Of a stretch of DNA of 64,000 bases, positions 53,816 through 64,000 are shown in pieces (within the stretch, counting starts at the first letter, position 1; each line of letters opens with the position of its first letter). The translations under genes were made by a program, and so were the position numbers. The stretch is from Symbiodinium natans. Lineage: Eukaryota > Sar > Dinophyceae > Suessiales > Symbiodiniaceae. The stretch spans positions 1-64,000 of the forward strand of contig CAJNDS010000123.1 of the NCBI GenBank assembly GCA_905221605.1, given 5' to 3'. A model generated the notes under the pieces. That model searched no databases. It was not told the origin of the DNA and was given only the letters and a program-made list of their open reading frames with translations.

Positions 53816-54348
53816 CTCTCAAACCCCAAAAGCCCGCTAAGCGCTGGAAGGCTACAGCCCAAGAAGAGAACCGTGGACAGGCGTTTTGGGGTTTACAGAG
53901 GTTTAAGGATTGGGTTTTACGATTTAAGGATTAAAGGTCTATGGTTTACACATCCCTAAACACCCTAGGGCCTAAACCCTGACCCCCCAGACACACAACT
54001 CGCTGTAAACCCTCGAGAAGCACCCGACCCCAAAAAAAACACTTGCAGGTTGTATGTGGAGCTATCATCGAGGTTTTGGAGCTTGGGTTTAGGGTTTATG
54101 TCTACGTACGGTAACTATGCTTCAAGCTGGCGATAATCTTCTGTATGGTACTTCCGAGCCCTTACTTGTACCTACTCATGAGCCTTTTGCAGGACCCTAA
54201 GCCCTCAATCTGAACCACCCTAAATCCTAAACCCCAAACCCTAAACCCTAAACCCTAAACCACAAATCCTAAACCCCAAACCCGAAGGTTACCCCATTTC
54301 TAACCCTACATCCCTAAACCCCACGAACGAACCTTCAAGTCAGCCCCT

Positions 54349-54423
54349 GGCAGCCCCAAGGGTCGAATGTTCCGAGCTGGTCTTCATCAGGTTGAACTTG
54401 GCGTACCCTCGCGGGAGCGAGGG
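54349..54423 (-). CDS. Exon, unknown protein
   Basis: Reads LPRGYAKFNLMKTSSEHSTL then GAARG. Two frames are open; this one has the better codon use. Edges are approximate. Confidence 0.5.
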
Positions 54424-54804
54424 TTTTGGGCTTTAGTTTTATCTCTACTCATGTTGTTTTTTTTCTTTGGGGGGGGTTCGGGTTGATTTTAATGAGCTGT
54501 GGGTTTGAGGATGGTGTTCCAAGCCCGGGGACCCTAAGCGAACCCTGACCTACCACGCTTCGTGCCGATTCCCCCGGTTTAGGGTTTAGGGTTTAGGGTT
54601 TAGGGTTTAGGGTTTAGGGTTTAGGGTTTAGGGTTTAGGGTTTAGGGTTTAGGGTTTAGGGTTTAGGGTTTAGGGTTTAGGGTTTAGGGTTTAGGGGTGG
54701 GTTTAGGGTGGTCTAGGATGAAGGGACTCTGCCTTAGACCCCTAAGGGTACCCCTAGATTTGAGGACTCTTTTTGAAGATTTCTGAGGTAGCATACGGGG
54801 CATA

Positions 54805-54924
54805 CAGGGTGGGGCCCCCTAGTTATAAGTAGAGTTATAAGGGCCCTAAATTGGGTTATAAGGACCCTAAGTTAGGTTATAAGTCCCTTAACTACAGTTA
54901 GTATAGTAAGGGGGCCCCACCCTG
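54805..54924 (+). mobile_element. MITE family A, copy 3
   Basis: Identical to copy 2. TA stands on the left but TT on the right, so the right target base is changed or the duplication differs. Confidence 0.85.
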
Positions 54925-55465
54925 TTTAGTTCGGATGCAAGGGCTTGGGGCTGAGGGTGTAATTTCGGGTGCAAGGGTTTCAGGTTCTTGGGGACCCCAA
55001 CACTCAGGTTCTAGAGCTTCAAGGGGTTTAAGGTTCAGGGTTTAGGGTTTAGGGTCACCCTTCACCCCAAAGCTAACACCATATACTCGTGCCCAAACCA
55101 AACATCGAAATGCCCCGAACTCTGCACTCTGCGATCTTGTTCAACACTTTAAACGGCCAACAGTGCCCGCGTCCCAAGGCCCCAAACCCTGTCAACCCTA
55201 GCCCTCAAGGAAATAAAAGAGAAACGCCCGATAATTAAACACCCAAAAATCACAGCCGACACAAAAAAGCCAGCCCTGATGCACACACTTTAGAGCCCCA
55301 AAGACACGAAATAACAAACCCCTTCTTACCCTCATCGGGAAAGAATATTGTTTGTCTTGTTTGGTGGCTTCCTAAGCAAACAGCCCCTAACCCCTGAACC
55401 CTAACCCCTAACCCCTAAACCCTGATCCCTAAACCCCAAACCCTAAACCCTAAACCGCAAACAGC

Positions 55466-55572
55466 AGTAGTGACTTGCTCAGCCCGACGCCTTTGGGGTC
55501 GAAGAGGCGCACGATCTCCACGATGCGCGTGGGCGGCGCGGCCAGCCAGTCTTGCAGCTCGTTGCCGTTCCT
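55466..55572 (-). CDS. Exon, possible EF-hand-like loop
   Basis: Reads NGNELQDWLAAPPTRIVEIV then RLFDPKGVGLSKSLL. The LFDPKGVGLSK part resembles a divergent EF-hand loop like the one at 51932-52046. High GC3 against AT-rich repeat flanks. Confidence 0.7.
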
Positions 55573-55931
55573 TCTTTTTGAGACAAGTAGGGTTTAGGGT
55601 TTAGGGTTTAGGGTTTTGGGTTGCCGTACCTTTGTGGCCCAAACTACTGTTCGCTTAAGAAACACACCTAAAAATAAGAGTATTCTGCCCTATAAGGGTA
55701 ATGAGGGGGTTCGTTGTTGTTGTTAAGCAGCTAGTAGCATATTAACCCCTGCAACCCCAAAACCCCAAATCCCAAATCGTCAACCCGCAGCCCAAAGCTG
55801 TAAACCTGAAGGGTCACGGTTCAGGATATGATGTGCTTCGGGCTTGGCGCTTACAGTGGAGCTTGTATTGCGGGGGTTTAGGTTTCAGGCTCGGGGTGTT
55901 CTCTAGATAGGGTCTCCAAGGAGGCACCCCT

Positions 55932-56242
55932 CTACATATGAGTGAAGGTTGTCCGTATGATACCTTGGGCTGCATTTGCAATACTCATACAATTACCCAA
56001 ACAGTGTTTTCGTCTGTGACGCAGAACTGTCGTCGCTTTTGGACATCCGTGTTCGCCAGGTCGGCGTCCGTGTTCGCAAAAATCGAAAATGTCGTCACTT
56101 TGGGGCTTCTGGGCTCTTGGTGTTTGTTGGACGTGCTCTTGATCCAGGGGAATGCTCTTGCGTGTCTGCAAGGTCTCTCACTGTTTGTGGTCTGTGCTGG
56201 TACACTGTAAGGGGGTCCCTCCTTGCAAGTATGATGACCTGA
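55932..56242. other. 300-bp unique island, coding strand unresolved
   Basis: Three overlapping frames of about 80-90 codons are open, two on + and one on minus. It is free of telomere repeats. The + frame ending CVSARSLTVCGLCWYTVRGS and the minus frame containing DDIFDFCEHGRRPGEHGC are both credible. One long exon is likely. Confidence 0.4.
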
Positions 56243-56473
56243 AGACGAACCAAAGCGACAAAAGAAACTAGATCACCCTAAGCCCTCTAAACCCCAAACC
56301 CTATAGACCCTAGACTCTGCACCCTGTGCCGCGCAAACACAAACCCTCCGGATGCCAGAGACTCGAAACCCATTAAACCCTAAACCTTAACATTTGGGCC
56401 TGGGAGGCTTCTTCAACCTCAACCCTAAACCCTAAACCCTCAGCCTTCAAGCCTCAACCCTAAACCCTAAACA

Positions 56474-56528
56474 TGCAACGAAGCCGCATGACGTCCACAG
56501 GGACGCCACCGTTGCTCTTTGCAGTGGC
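56474..56528 (-). CDS. Exon, unknown protein
   Basis: Acceptor CCAAATTCAG|GCC, then ATAKSNGGVPVDVMRLRCM. The donor is either GC (CGTT|GCATG) or the GTTTAGGG unit a few bases later. Confidence 0.65.
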
Positions 56529-57142
56529 CTGAATTTGGGGTTCTTGAGGGACGGAGGTTCATGAGGGGTTTAGGGTGTTTAGGGTTTAGGGTTTGGAGCT
56601 CCCCTGAAACCCTGCTCCCTTAAGAACTCCATAAGAAAGGGAGGTTCTTGGAGTTTAGGGTCGAGGGTGTGAAGCTTAACTGGCTGAGGTTGCCTGAAGC
56701 CCTAAACAGGCTTTAGGGTTTAGGGTTTCCCGAACCACCGAACCACCTTCACCCCCCCCCCCCCCCCCCCCCCCAAAGCAGCAACACACCTAAACCCTAG
56801 ATCCTGTCCCCCCTGCACAAAAAAAAAGGTTCACCCGTTAAGCCCTAAGCCCAAACCCTAAACCAACCAAAAACCCTACAACCCTAGAAACCCGCAAGCC
56901 CAAAACCCAAAACCCGAAACCCGAAGCCCCAGACCCCAGCACCCAGCTCAAAAAGCCCAAAGTCCAAAGTCCAAAGTCCAAAGCCCAAAACCCAAACCAT
57001 AAACCCTAAACCCCAAACCGTAAAACCTAAACCCTAAACCCTAAACCCTGAACCCTAAACCCCAAACCCTGAACCCTAAACCCTAAGCCCCAAACCCTAA
57101 ACCCTAAACCCTAAACCCCAAGCCCTAAACCCTGAACCCCAC

Positions 57143-57182
57143 CTGCCAGCGGTTGTAGATCGCCACCCAATTCGGCAGCGAC
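57143..57182 (-). CDS. 40-bp exon with canonical splice sites
   Basis: Acceptor GAGCTAG|G and donor GGCAG|GTGGGG. Two frames are credible (SLPNWVAIYNRWQ or VAAELGGDLQPLA); the second would follow in phase from the exon at 57834. Confidence 0.55.
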
Positions 57183-57347
57183 CTAGCTCGTCCAGAGTTT
57201 TAGAGCACAGGGGGCTTAGGGTTCGGGGCTTGGGGTTTGGGGTTTAGGGTTTAGGGGTTAGGGGTTAGGGTTTAGGCTTAGGACCCGAGACCCCTCTTTG
57301 AAGAGTTCCATCCGGAGCTAAGTGGGCATCTGCGCTCTTAGACCCCC

Positions 57348-57711
57348 ATGCTCCATCCAGACCCTAACCAACAGGTAAAAATAACAAATTATGTAGGGGC
57401 CTCAATAATTAGAATACAATTTTATTGGGGCTCATTTTTGTACAAATACAAAGGGACCAGCAGGGGATATTATTTGCAACTATTCCGACTCCTATATTCT
57501 TTCTGGTTGTGCTTGAACCCTTTGAAAAGTGTTCATGCGCAGGTTCCCTTTTCAGGAAAGAAGGTAAATTCAAAAATGTCCCAAAGCACAACCCAGATTT
57601 GCCCTACCTAGAGGGCTCCCGTGCTAGCCCCCCCCTCCCCTCTCCTTGTAGAGTTCAACCCTTAAGCACCTTCACCCCCCAAACCCTACATACCCAGGGA
57701 GCAAAGCCCTA
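57348..57711 (+). other. Unique AT-rich island with open + frames
   Basis: Two overlapping + frames of 87 and 95 codons are open, and a 60-codon minus frame. No motif recognised. It may be a degraded mobile element, because its base composition is lower in GC than the nearby exons. Confidence 0.3.
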
Positions 57712-57833
57712 AACCCTACACCCTAAACCCTAAACCCTAAACTTTAAACCCTAAACCCTAAACCCTAAACTTTAAACCCTAAACCCTAAACCCTAAACCC
57801 TAAACCCTGAACCCTAAACCCTAAACCCCAAAC

Positions 57834-57922
57834 TTGCAAGGCAAGCCACCGGTTCGCCAGCATGCGGCACGTGGGGGGCTGAACCAGGATTACGTGCCAG
57901 AAGGCTCGGAACCAGTCCATTC
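57834..57922 (-). CDS. Exon, Trp/Leu-rich, unknown
   Basis: 89 bp with acceptor CCGGTCAG|GA and donor TTGCAA|GTTTGG. Reads MDWFRAFWHVILVQPPTCRM then LANRWLALQ, perhaps membrane-associated. Splice sites are good on both sides. Confidence 0.7.
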
Positions 57923-58217
57923 CTGACCGGGGTGCTGGGGGTTTAGGGGGGGTTTAGGGGGTTTGGGGGTTTAGGGGGTTTAGGGGGTTCGGGGGGGTTT
58001 AGGGGGTTTAGGGAGTTTAGGGGGTTTGGGGGGTTTAGGGGGTTTTTCCTCCGAAGGTCATGCGTAAACCGTATAAGACAGAAAGCCGAAACCGCCAGAC
58101 AGGAAAGGGAGGGGGGGAGGGGGGGGGGGGGGGGGGGCGGGGATGCCCCCGGCGGTTCGTTTCTAACTGCCTCGTGGGCGGCCTGCGCTGGAGCACCCAG
58201 AAAATTAGGGCATAATT

Positions 58218-58385
58218 AGGGCACTTTCGGGCTCCAAGTTCCCATCTGGCGGGCCCAGGGTTTCGCAGAATCCAATTCTGAGTGACAGGAGCACGACAGA
58301 CATCCGAGACGGGTGGGGCGGGAGGGTGAAGAAATTTAGTCCGGGGTTCAGTTGGAGTCTTGAATTCCAACGATCCATCCTCAAC
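58218..58385 (-). CDS. Coding island, frame uncertain
   Basis: A 56-codon frame from an ATG reads QLNPGLNFFTLPPHPSRMSV and ends at a stop near 58218. A second frame is open for 111 codons. The island lacks telomere repeats. A poly-G run begins at its left edge. Confidence 0.45.
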
Positions 58386-58465
58386 TCATGTCAGGATTCA
58401 TAGTTAGTGGGCTTAATATACGGGGCACCCTTCCAAGATTGAAAGCCCTGCCTGAACGTGCAGGT

Positions 58466-58660
58466 CTAGGGCTGAAGGCATGTATTTGATAACTTCCCGG
58501 AGGCCTTATAATCTCCAATCCTATAAAGGGCCTTTTTAGGGGGTGTTAGGGTATAACAGCCCATCCTGGTCTTTGAGTACTTGAGCGCAATACTTTGGCT
58601 GGACTGGAAGTGCTTTCCCACCAGTGATGCACTGGTTTTGCGGCTTGTAGGTGCGGGAAA
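58466..58660 (-). CDS. Candidate exon ending in a stop
   Basis: Reads TSRKTSASLVGKHFQSSQSI, then KTRMGCYTLTPPKKALYRIG and ends NTCLQP-stop. The region upstream is GGGTTT-type repeat, so the acceptor is probably near 58660. Confidence 0.5.
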   Translation of the reverse strand, partial: FPAPTSRKTSASLVGKHFQSSQSIALKYSKTRMGCYTLTPPKKALYRIGDYKASGKLSNTCLQP

Positions 58661-58766
58661 CCACCCCAAAACCCTAAACCCTAAACCCCAAACCCCAAAC
58701 CCCAAAAACCCTAAAAACGCTAAAAAAACCTAAACCGCTAAACCCCGAAGCCCTAAACCCCGAAAC

Positions 58767-58862
58767 CCTGAACTCGGGGCGGCCACGCAGGATCCCGCCT
58801 TTGAACACGACACTTTGCGCTTGTCCAGTGGGTGAAACCAAGCACATGAATTCGAGGTTGCG
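58767..58862 (-). CDS. Exon after an inverted-repeat element
   Basis: Reads RNLEFMCLVSPTGQAQSVVF then KGGILRGRPE with donor CAGG|GTTTCG. It begins immediately after a family E/G-like element (about 58863-58950), which would form the end of its upstream intron. Confidence 0.65.
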
Positions 58863-58967
58863 CAGTATCGGAGGATTAAACAGGGGTAGGAGTTATAAGG
58901 GAACCGAAACCCCCAAGAAAAGGTAGTAAGGGTACTACTTACTACTGGGCACATGACTCAGCCCATG

Positions 58968-59698
58968 CTAGCGCTTTGTGCATTCCTGGATGATCTGCTT
59001 CAGCTTTGTCTTGGCCGAGGAGTCCAGCTCGGGCATCTCATCCACGATGGCGAGGAGCGAGTCCCTACCTAGACCCAGGAGCAACCGAGGAATAAATATG
59101 AAAGAGGACCCTGTGTGGTTTTAAGGGAAGTATAAGGGAACCCTAAACAAAAAAACAAAGGGTACCCGTTTTTGGTTTTAAGGGGAGTATAAGGGAACCC
59201 TATAAACCAAAAAAAAGGAAAATAAGGGGCCGACTCCGGGTCCTGGCTGCTCCCTCCTTCCTTGACGTTGAGGGAGGGCCCATCGGGAAGCAGCTTCACG
59301 TGCGCCTGAAACTCCTCCTTGTCCGAGTTCCCACGGTCCTCCTTGCTCCACCTGTACCCAACGTCCAGGGCGTAGCCAACGTTGCGGCCGCGTGCCGGCA
59401 CAGGCACCAGCACTCGATATGCCATTCGTTCGGAAGCATCGAAGCCACTGGCTGAGTAGTTGCAATGATCTTCGTCAAGGTACTTAACCTTCATGGTCGT
59501 TCCCGACTTATAGGTTTGGCCGCCCTTGGAAGGAAGGCTTTCAAAGGCCTGCTTGAGGTGCAACATGGACAAGCGGGCCAGATCCTCTGCGTTGACCTCC
59601 ACGTCGTCTTCATCTGCACCCGCGTTCTCAGGGTCGGTCGTGGCATGCTCTGTCTCTTTGTCTGCATGCAGACGCTTTCCGCGGAAGCAGCAGGCCAT
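58968..59698 (-). CDS. Two-exon gene, complete, 180-residue unknown protein
   Basis: Exon 1 is 59253-59698, starting ATG (MACCFRGKRL). Exon 2 is 59064-58968, ending TAG. Joining at GG|G keeps the frame (NVKEGG-DSLLAIVDEMPEL) and gives 180 residues. The N-terminus has two cysteines, possible S-acylation sites. An acidic stretch follows (ENAGADEDDVEVNAEDL), then a mixed domain with YSASGFDASERMAYRVLVPV and SKEDRGNSDKEEFQAHVKL, and a charged helical tail (AKTKLKQIIQECTKR). The 188-bp intron has GA-AG borders and contains a family E inverted-repeat element. The long open frame through the intron is an artefact. No family recognised. Both ends are defined, making this the cleanest gene in the window. 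Confidence 0.85.
59065..59252 (-). mobile_element. Family E element serving as a GA-AG intron
   Basis: Ends on the coding strand are AGCCAGGACCCGGAGTCGGCC and, inverted, CTAGACCCAGGAGCAACC. The same inverted ends and the core AAGGGAACCC...TTTTGGTT occur at 3795-3910, 32625-32737 and 45017-45131. The short AGGGA repeated at the two exon borders may be a target duplication. Confidence 0.7.
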
Positions 59699-59920
59699 CT
59701 CACAAACCCTAAACCCTAAACCCTGATCCCTAAACCCTAAGCCCTAAACCGTAAGCCCTAAACCCTAAACCCTAAAAGGATGTTCTTAATCTACGACATG
59801 CTAAGTGTAGTCGTTGCTACTGCAAGTCTCGCTTGACTTGTGCGGCGGAGTCTGGCGATGGCTGTACGACTCCTGAACCCTAAACCCTAAACCCTAAACC
59901 CTAAACCCCAAACCCCAAAC

Positions 59921-59989
59921 CGAGTGGGGCTTTCCGTCATTGCAAACCAAGTGATGGGCCCTCTTGCTTTTCCGGGCTGCGACAGACAT
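59921..59989 (-). CDS. Possible first exon (23 codons, phase 0)
   Basis: ATG in the context GAAATGT, then MSVAARKSKRAHHLVCNDGK and PHS, donor TCG|GTTTGG. Nothing downstream was tied to it before the next gene start at 59698, so it may splice into other exons or be a short isoform. Confidence 0.5.
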
Positions 59990-60288
59990 TTCAGCGATGA
60001 ATAATGAAGCTCAAACAGGCATGGGCCCAGTAAGTAGGGGTCGGGGGAACGAGGGGTAGGAGGTTTGGGGGATTCAAGCCCTGTGAAGATTCGCTTTGTA
60101 AAGCGCCAAAAGCTTGAGCCCTAGACCCTAAAACATCCTGGAGGTTTAGAGTATACGGTTGTTGTATGGGGCATGGGTTTGGATTTACGTCTTCTTTTGG
60201 GTGTGGGTGTTGGGGTGAAGGTTGGTATGGGTTCATCGGTTTGGGATGTAGGGTTCCTGAGTGTGTTGACACCTTGAACACCGAGAAC

Positions 60289-60354
60289 CCTTGCACTTGT
60301 GAGAGAGTCTGCCTTCTTCCTCGGCTTGAATGATGTTGTCAACATCGTCCTCAA
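60289..60354 (-). CDS. Exon, acidic, unknown
   Basis: Acceptor ACATGCAG|TT, then EDDVDNIIQAEEEGRLSHKC and donor AAGG|GTTCTC. A second frame through this island is open for 95 codons, but the acidic frame with good splice sites is preferred. Confidence 0.55.
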
Positions 60355-60566
60355 CTGCATGTCAAGGGACTGAAGGAGGGACCCTTTACAAGGGACCTTA
60401 GGGGCCATTTAGGGGTCATTTGGGGGCTACGTAGGTTTATAGGGACTACACAAGGTATATATAGGGGTTATATAGAAGAATAAGATTTAGGGTCCCTTCG
60501 AGGGTCCCACCTTTTACCTTAAGCATGGTTCAGGGTTTAGGGTTTAGGGTTTAGGGTTTCTTTCAG

Positions 60567-60657
60567 TGGGCGGTTCTTCAGAGAGGGATCCCCTCACCCT
60601 CTTTTTCTGGAAGGCTCATGGGCTGTCAGCAGTAGTATTCTGTCTACCTCCAGACAG
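60567..60657 (+). CDS. Exon with strong splice sites
   Basis: Acceptor GTTTCTTTCAG|TG and donor GACAG|GTTCCA; reads GGSSERDPLTLFFWKAHGLS then AVVFCLPPDR. The acceptor pyrimidine run directly follows four TTTAGGG units. Confidence 0.6.
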
Positions 60658-61039
60658 GTTCCACACACACACAGGCACATGTGTTTCTACAACTCTCAAC
60701 CCCACAGAACGCAAACCCTAAACCCCCAAACCTAAACCTGACCAACAGTGTCTTGCTACCCTACCTCAAGGCTCCAAATGTAGTACTTTTGTGGTGTGCT
60801 TGATATACTAGAACAGCCTATAACCAATCCCAAAAAAAACTACATTGGAGCCTTCAGGTAAAGCCTTAAATATCCGAGGGTTTCTACCCCAAACCCGAAA
60901 CCCTACATCCCCAAAACCTAAACCTAACCGAAAGTGTTTTTCCTACCCCAATCCCTTAAAATATTCGCAATTTCCCCCCTAAACCCCAAACCTAAAACTT
61001 AACCCTTTCTACCCCTAAACCCTAAACCCTAAACCCTTT

Positions 61040-61143
61040 CTACCCCCCTAAGCCCTTTAATATCCGAGGGGCGATCGTGTGCGCCACGAAGGACAGCTGC
61101 CGCGTGAGCCGAGCTGCGGATGCCATGGCCTCCGCTGGTTCAG
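61040..61143 (-). CDS. Terminal exon, unknown protein
   Basis: 104 bp with acceptor CCTAAG|CT; reads EPAEAMASAARLTRQLSFVA then HTIAPRILKGLGG-TAG. A helical amphipathic tail. An ATG inside (MASAARL) could also be a start. Confidence 0.65.
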
Positions 61144-61628
61144 CTTAGGATTCTTAGGGTTTAGGGTTTAGGGTTTAGGGTTTGGGGTTTAGGGTTTGGG
61201 GTTTGGGGTTTAGGGTTTAGGGTTTGGGGTTTAGGGTTTGGGGTTTGGGGTTTAGGGTTTAGGGTTTGGGGTTTAGGGTTTAGGGTTTAAGGGGTTTAAG
61301 GGGTTGAAGGGGTTAAAGGGGTTAAAGGGGTTAAAGGGGTTAAAGGGGTTTAAGGGGTTTAAGGGGTTTAAGGGGCTTAAGGGGTTTAAGGGGTTTGAGG
61401 GGTTTGAGGGGTTTAGGATTTAGGCTGAGGGTTTGTTTTTGGGTTTAGGGTTGTTTAGGTTTAGCGTGAAGGGCTTAGGGTTTTGGGGTTTTGGATTCAG
61501 GGCTTCTATGGTTGAGGGTTTTTGGGTTTTAGAGTTTACTGTAGGGTTTAGGATTCAGGGCTTCTATGGTCGAGAGTCGAGGGCTTTTGGGTTTAGGGGT
61601 TGGGGTTTGGGGGTTAGGGTTGCAGGGT

Positions 61629-61727
61629 TTGCCGTGGTATGGCGCAGAAGCAATGAAGGTAATAATAGAGATTGTCTTCGAGCGCTTGGTAGGATGCGAA
61701 GTGCTGTTGTGGCCCGATATTTTGCCC
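61629..61727 (+). CDS. Exon, unknown
   Basis: Acceptor GGTTGCAG, then GLPWYGAEAMKVIIEIVFER and LVGCEVLLWPDILP before a poly-C run. A second + frame (WRRSNEGNNRDCLRALGR) is open. Confidence 0.5.
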
Positions 61728-61977
61728 CCCCCCCCCCCAAAAAAAAAAAAAAAACCTGAACCCTAAACCCTCAACCCTACAACCCCCCCCCCCCCCACAG
61801 CAGTTGGGGGGGGGGGGGGGGTGTCTAATCCTTGAGTTTCGGGTTTCTCGGGTTTTGGGGGAACCTTGGCGCGGCAAGGAGTGCTGGGTCCAGGGTTTAG
61901 GGAGGTTATACTGCCTTTTCCATGAAACTGTTTTGAGGTTCAGGGTTTAGGGTTTAGGGATTGCCAGGGTTTCGGTC

Positions 61978-62366
61978 TCAATGCCTCTCTGCGTCCCACC
62001 AAGCCTCCACCTCGCTGGTGCTGGGCCCTACGCTGGGCAGAGCAGCTGTCATCCGCTCCTCGCAGCTGGACTTTGTTGTTCCCCTAACGTACTTGACTAG
62101 GGTCTAGGGTTTAGGGTTTAGGGTTTGGGGTTTAGGGTTTAGGGTTAGGGATTAGGGCTAGGCGGGGCCATAACAGACCCACGCGTTTTCGGCAGTTTAG
62201 CTCTGTTGCCCTCAGAATCCCCTGCAAATACCGATGTTTCCTGGGTTTCGCCCATCACCTCATCCCCGCAATTTTCATCCAAAATCATCCAACAATTTTT
62301 TGGGCATTCGTAGACTGCACTGGTATTTGTGGGTTTTTTTGCACTACTTCGCACTTTCGACGTGTC
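61978..62366 (-). CDS. Two-exon gene end, unknown protein
   Basis: Exon about 62163-62366 begins after GTTTAG|GAC (a telomere-type acceptor) and reads VYECPKNCWMILDENCGDEV and ETQETSVFAGDSEGNRAKLP. The final exon, 61978-62091, begins TCAAG|TAC and reads KSSCEERMTAALPSVGPSTS then EVEAWWDAERH-TGA, exactly 38 codons. The donor between them is unclear (ATG|GCCCCG or later). Several cysteines; function unknown. Confidence 0.65.
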
Positions 62367-62445
62367 CTAAACTAAGCCCTGTCTTGCTTGCATCCGCTTC
62401 TGCCCAGCCCTGGGTCAAAATAACACGTTTGCTTCACCATAGTTA

Positions 62446-62785
62446 GAAGAGAGCATCCATGGCCCAACCATGATGACGTCCATAGTCTAATCCGTTCTGG
62501 GAAGAGAGTATCCATGGCCCAAACATGATGACGTCCATGGTCTACTCTGTTCTGATGAGAAGAGAGCATCCATGGCCCAAGCATGATGACGTCCATGGTC
62601 TACATGTTTTCTGCACTGCCATGGCCCAACCATGATGACGTCCATGGTCTACTCCGTTCTGGGAAGAGAGCATCCAGGGTCCAAGCATGATGACGTCCAT
62701 GGTCTATTCTGCTCTGATGAGAAGAGAGCATCCATGGCCCAAGCATGATGACGTCCATGGTTTACATCGTCTAATCCGTTCCGGA
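62446..62785 (+). repeat. Minisatellite, about 55-58 bp unit, six copies
   Basis: Units start near 62446, 62501, 62559, 62617 (degenerate), 62663 and 62721. The core is CATGATGACGTCCATGGTCT. Spacers alternate between CCGTTCTGGG and CTCTGATGAG types. An open + frame crosses into 62875 (QKWLEVLAFRRTGEQKGVIS), so partial coding is possible. Confidence 0.85.
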
Positions 62786-63842
62786 AAGGTTAAACCTTCT
62801 TCTGGGCAGAAATGGCTGGAAGTTCTTGCTTTTAGGCGCACTGGGGAGCAGAAAGGCGTCATTTCTCAACACTAAAGGCGGTGACCTAAGTCCTGCATCT
62901 CAGGTTTGCTGGTGGGGCCACAGTTTTGCGCGGGTCTGTTGTGGACCCGCCAGGGATTAGGGATTGGGGTTTAGGGTGACTTTGTTGTTCCCCAATATTA
63001 TTTGAATGTTCACGAGTAGGCATAAGCAGGGTTGCAAGTGAACCTTCAAGTGGGGCTTGGGTTTGGGGTTTAGGGTTAAGGTTCACGGTATGAGGTTGTC
63101 AGTTTCGAGCTCACCTGCGATAACAAAAACACTTCATTTTTGAGCCCCCAAGTCCTTGACATTTAAGTCTCCACCCCTGCTGAGGGATAGAGGTTGCAGA
63201 CTCCTAAACCTGAAGCCCTGGAAGCCCTAAACCCTGAACCCTAACCTCCTAAACCCGACACCCCTAAGATCATAAAGCGCTTAGGGGAGGCAAGGGGGCG
63301 GTGGGGGAACCTGGTGACGCGGAGGTTTGGGGCTTTGGGAGGTTTTGGAGGCTAGACGTGGGAAGCACAAGGTGTGGGGTTGAGGGGTTGAGGGGTTGAG
63401 GGGTTGAGGGGTTGAGGGGTTGAGGGGTTGAGGGGTTGAGGGGTTGAGGGGTTGAGGGTTTAGGGTTTAGGGTTTAGGGTTTAGGGTGGGAGTTTAGGGC
63501 TTGGAGTTTTGGAGTTTTGCGGTTTGCGGCTTCGGGACTGTGCTTTTGGCGCTTGTGGCTTGGAGTCTAGGCTTTGGGGCTTGTGGTGCTCCAGCTGCAG
63601 CGAGGTTGACATCATATACCACTAAACCCTAAACCCAAATTCATCAACCCTAAACCGTTTCCCCTGAACCCTTAACCCTAGACCCTACACCCTAATACGT
63701 CAACCCTGATACCTAAACCCTAAGAAGTCAACCCGAATACCTAAACCCTAGTAAGTCAACCCCTAGGGGAGTCTAAACCCTTTAAATTCCTAAGCCCTAA
63801 GCCCTTGGCCCTAATACCTGAACCCTAAGAGACTTTTCTCAG

Positions 63843-63918
63843 TGCTGGCCAGTTGCAGTGCCGGATCGGCTGGGTGGTCTGCAATTGTCGGGGAAGCTTA
63901 TGTTGATGAAGGTTTTGG
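63843..63918 (+). CDS. Candidate exon near the window end
   Basis: After CTTTTCTCAG the frame reads LASCSAGSAGWSAIVGEAYV then DEGFGWG. It may continue beyond the window. Confidence 0.35.
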
Positions 63919-64000
63919 TTGGGGGGGGCTGGGGAGGTTGGAGTTTAGGGTTTGGGGTGTAGGGACTCAGGTCCTCAGGCTCGCAAGCCCCAGCAAACCC

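Noticed and set aside
59069-59253. C-terminal 60 residues of the 209-codon open frame (Phe/Tyr-rich)
   Set aside because: This is the family E intron read through; splicing to 59064 gives a better C-terminus and a stop.

Overview
The window reads as nuclear DNA of a dinoflagellate, most likely close to Symbiodiniaceae. The evidence is: telomere-type TTTAGGG/CCCTAAA tracts scattered through almost every kilobase in both orientations; short exons split by 50-700 bp introns, some with GA-AG or GC-AG borders; many short inverted-repeat elements inside or next to introns; and an LTR retrotransposon whose Gag carries CCCH plus CCHC zinc fingers, as in dinoflagellate Copia-like elements. I saw no rRNA, tRNA, CRISPR or bacterial-type operon.

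Layout. 1-5 kb: almost pure telomere-like and degenerate repeat with one coding island at 142-432. 5-24.8 kb: candidate exons mostly on the + strand. The best model is a phase-consistent exon pair at 14564-14933. Some minus-strand exons are also present (11226-11414, 19183-19269, 21864-22756). 25-43.8 kb: a dense run of minus-strand exons. The best model is seven exons at 25132-26896, where splice sites and reading phase agree. EF-hand-like exons lie at 27486-29455. 38.7-45.3 kb: mixed strands. 46777-50472: a complete gag-only LTR element with identical LTRs. 50.6-62.4 kb: minus-strand exons, including an EF-hand protein, a broken reverse-transcriptase fragment and a compact two-exon gene at 58968-59698. 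62.4-64 kb: minisatellite and repeats.

The main theme is how introns are built. Telomere-type tracts fill the introns, and the repeat itself supplies GTTTAG donors and TTTAG|G acceptors. Three introns are bounded by long perfect direct repeats (17, 13 and 20 bp), and the splice junctions fall at the same place in both repeat copies. Inverted-repeat elements of several families also sit at intron edges.

Limits. All exon calls are hand reading of codons and splice sites. In short islands more than one frame is often open, so isolated exons have modest confidence. Almost no protein could be assigned a function beyond EF-hand, Gag and RT motifs.
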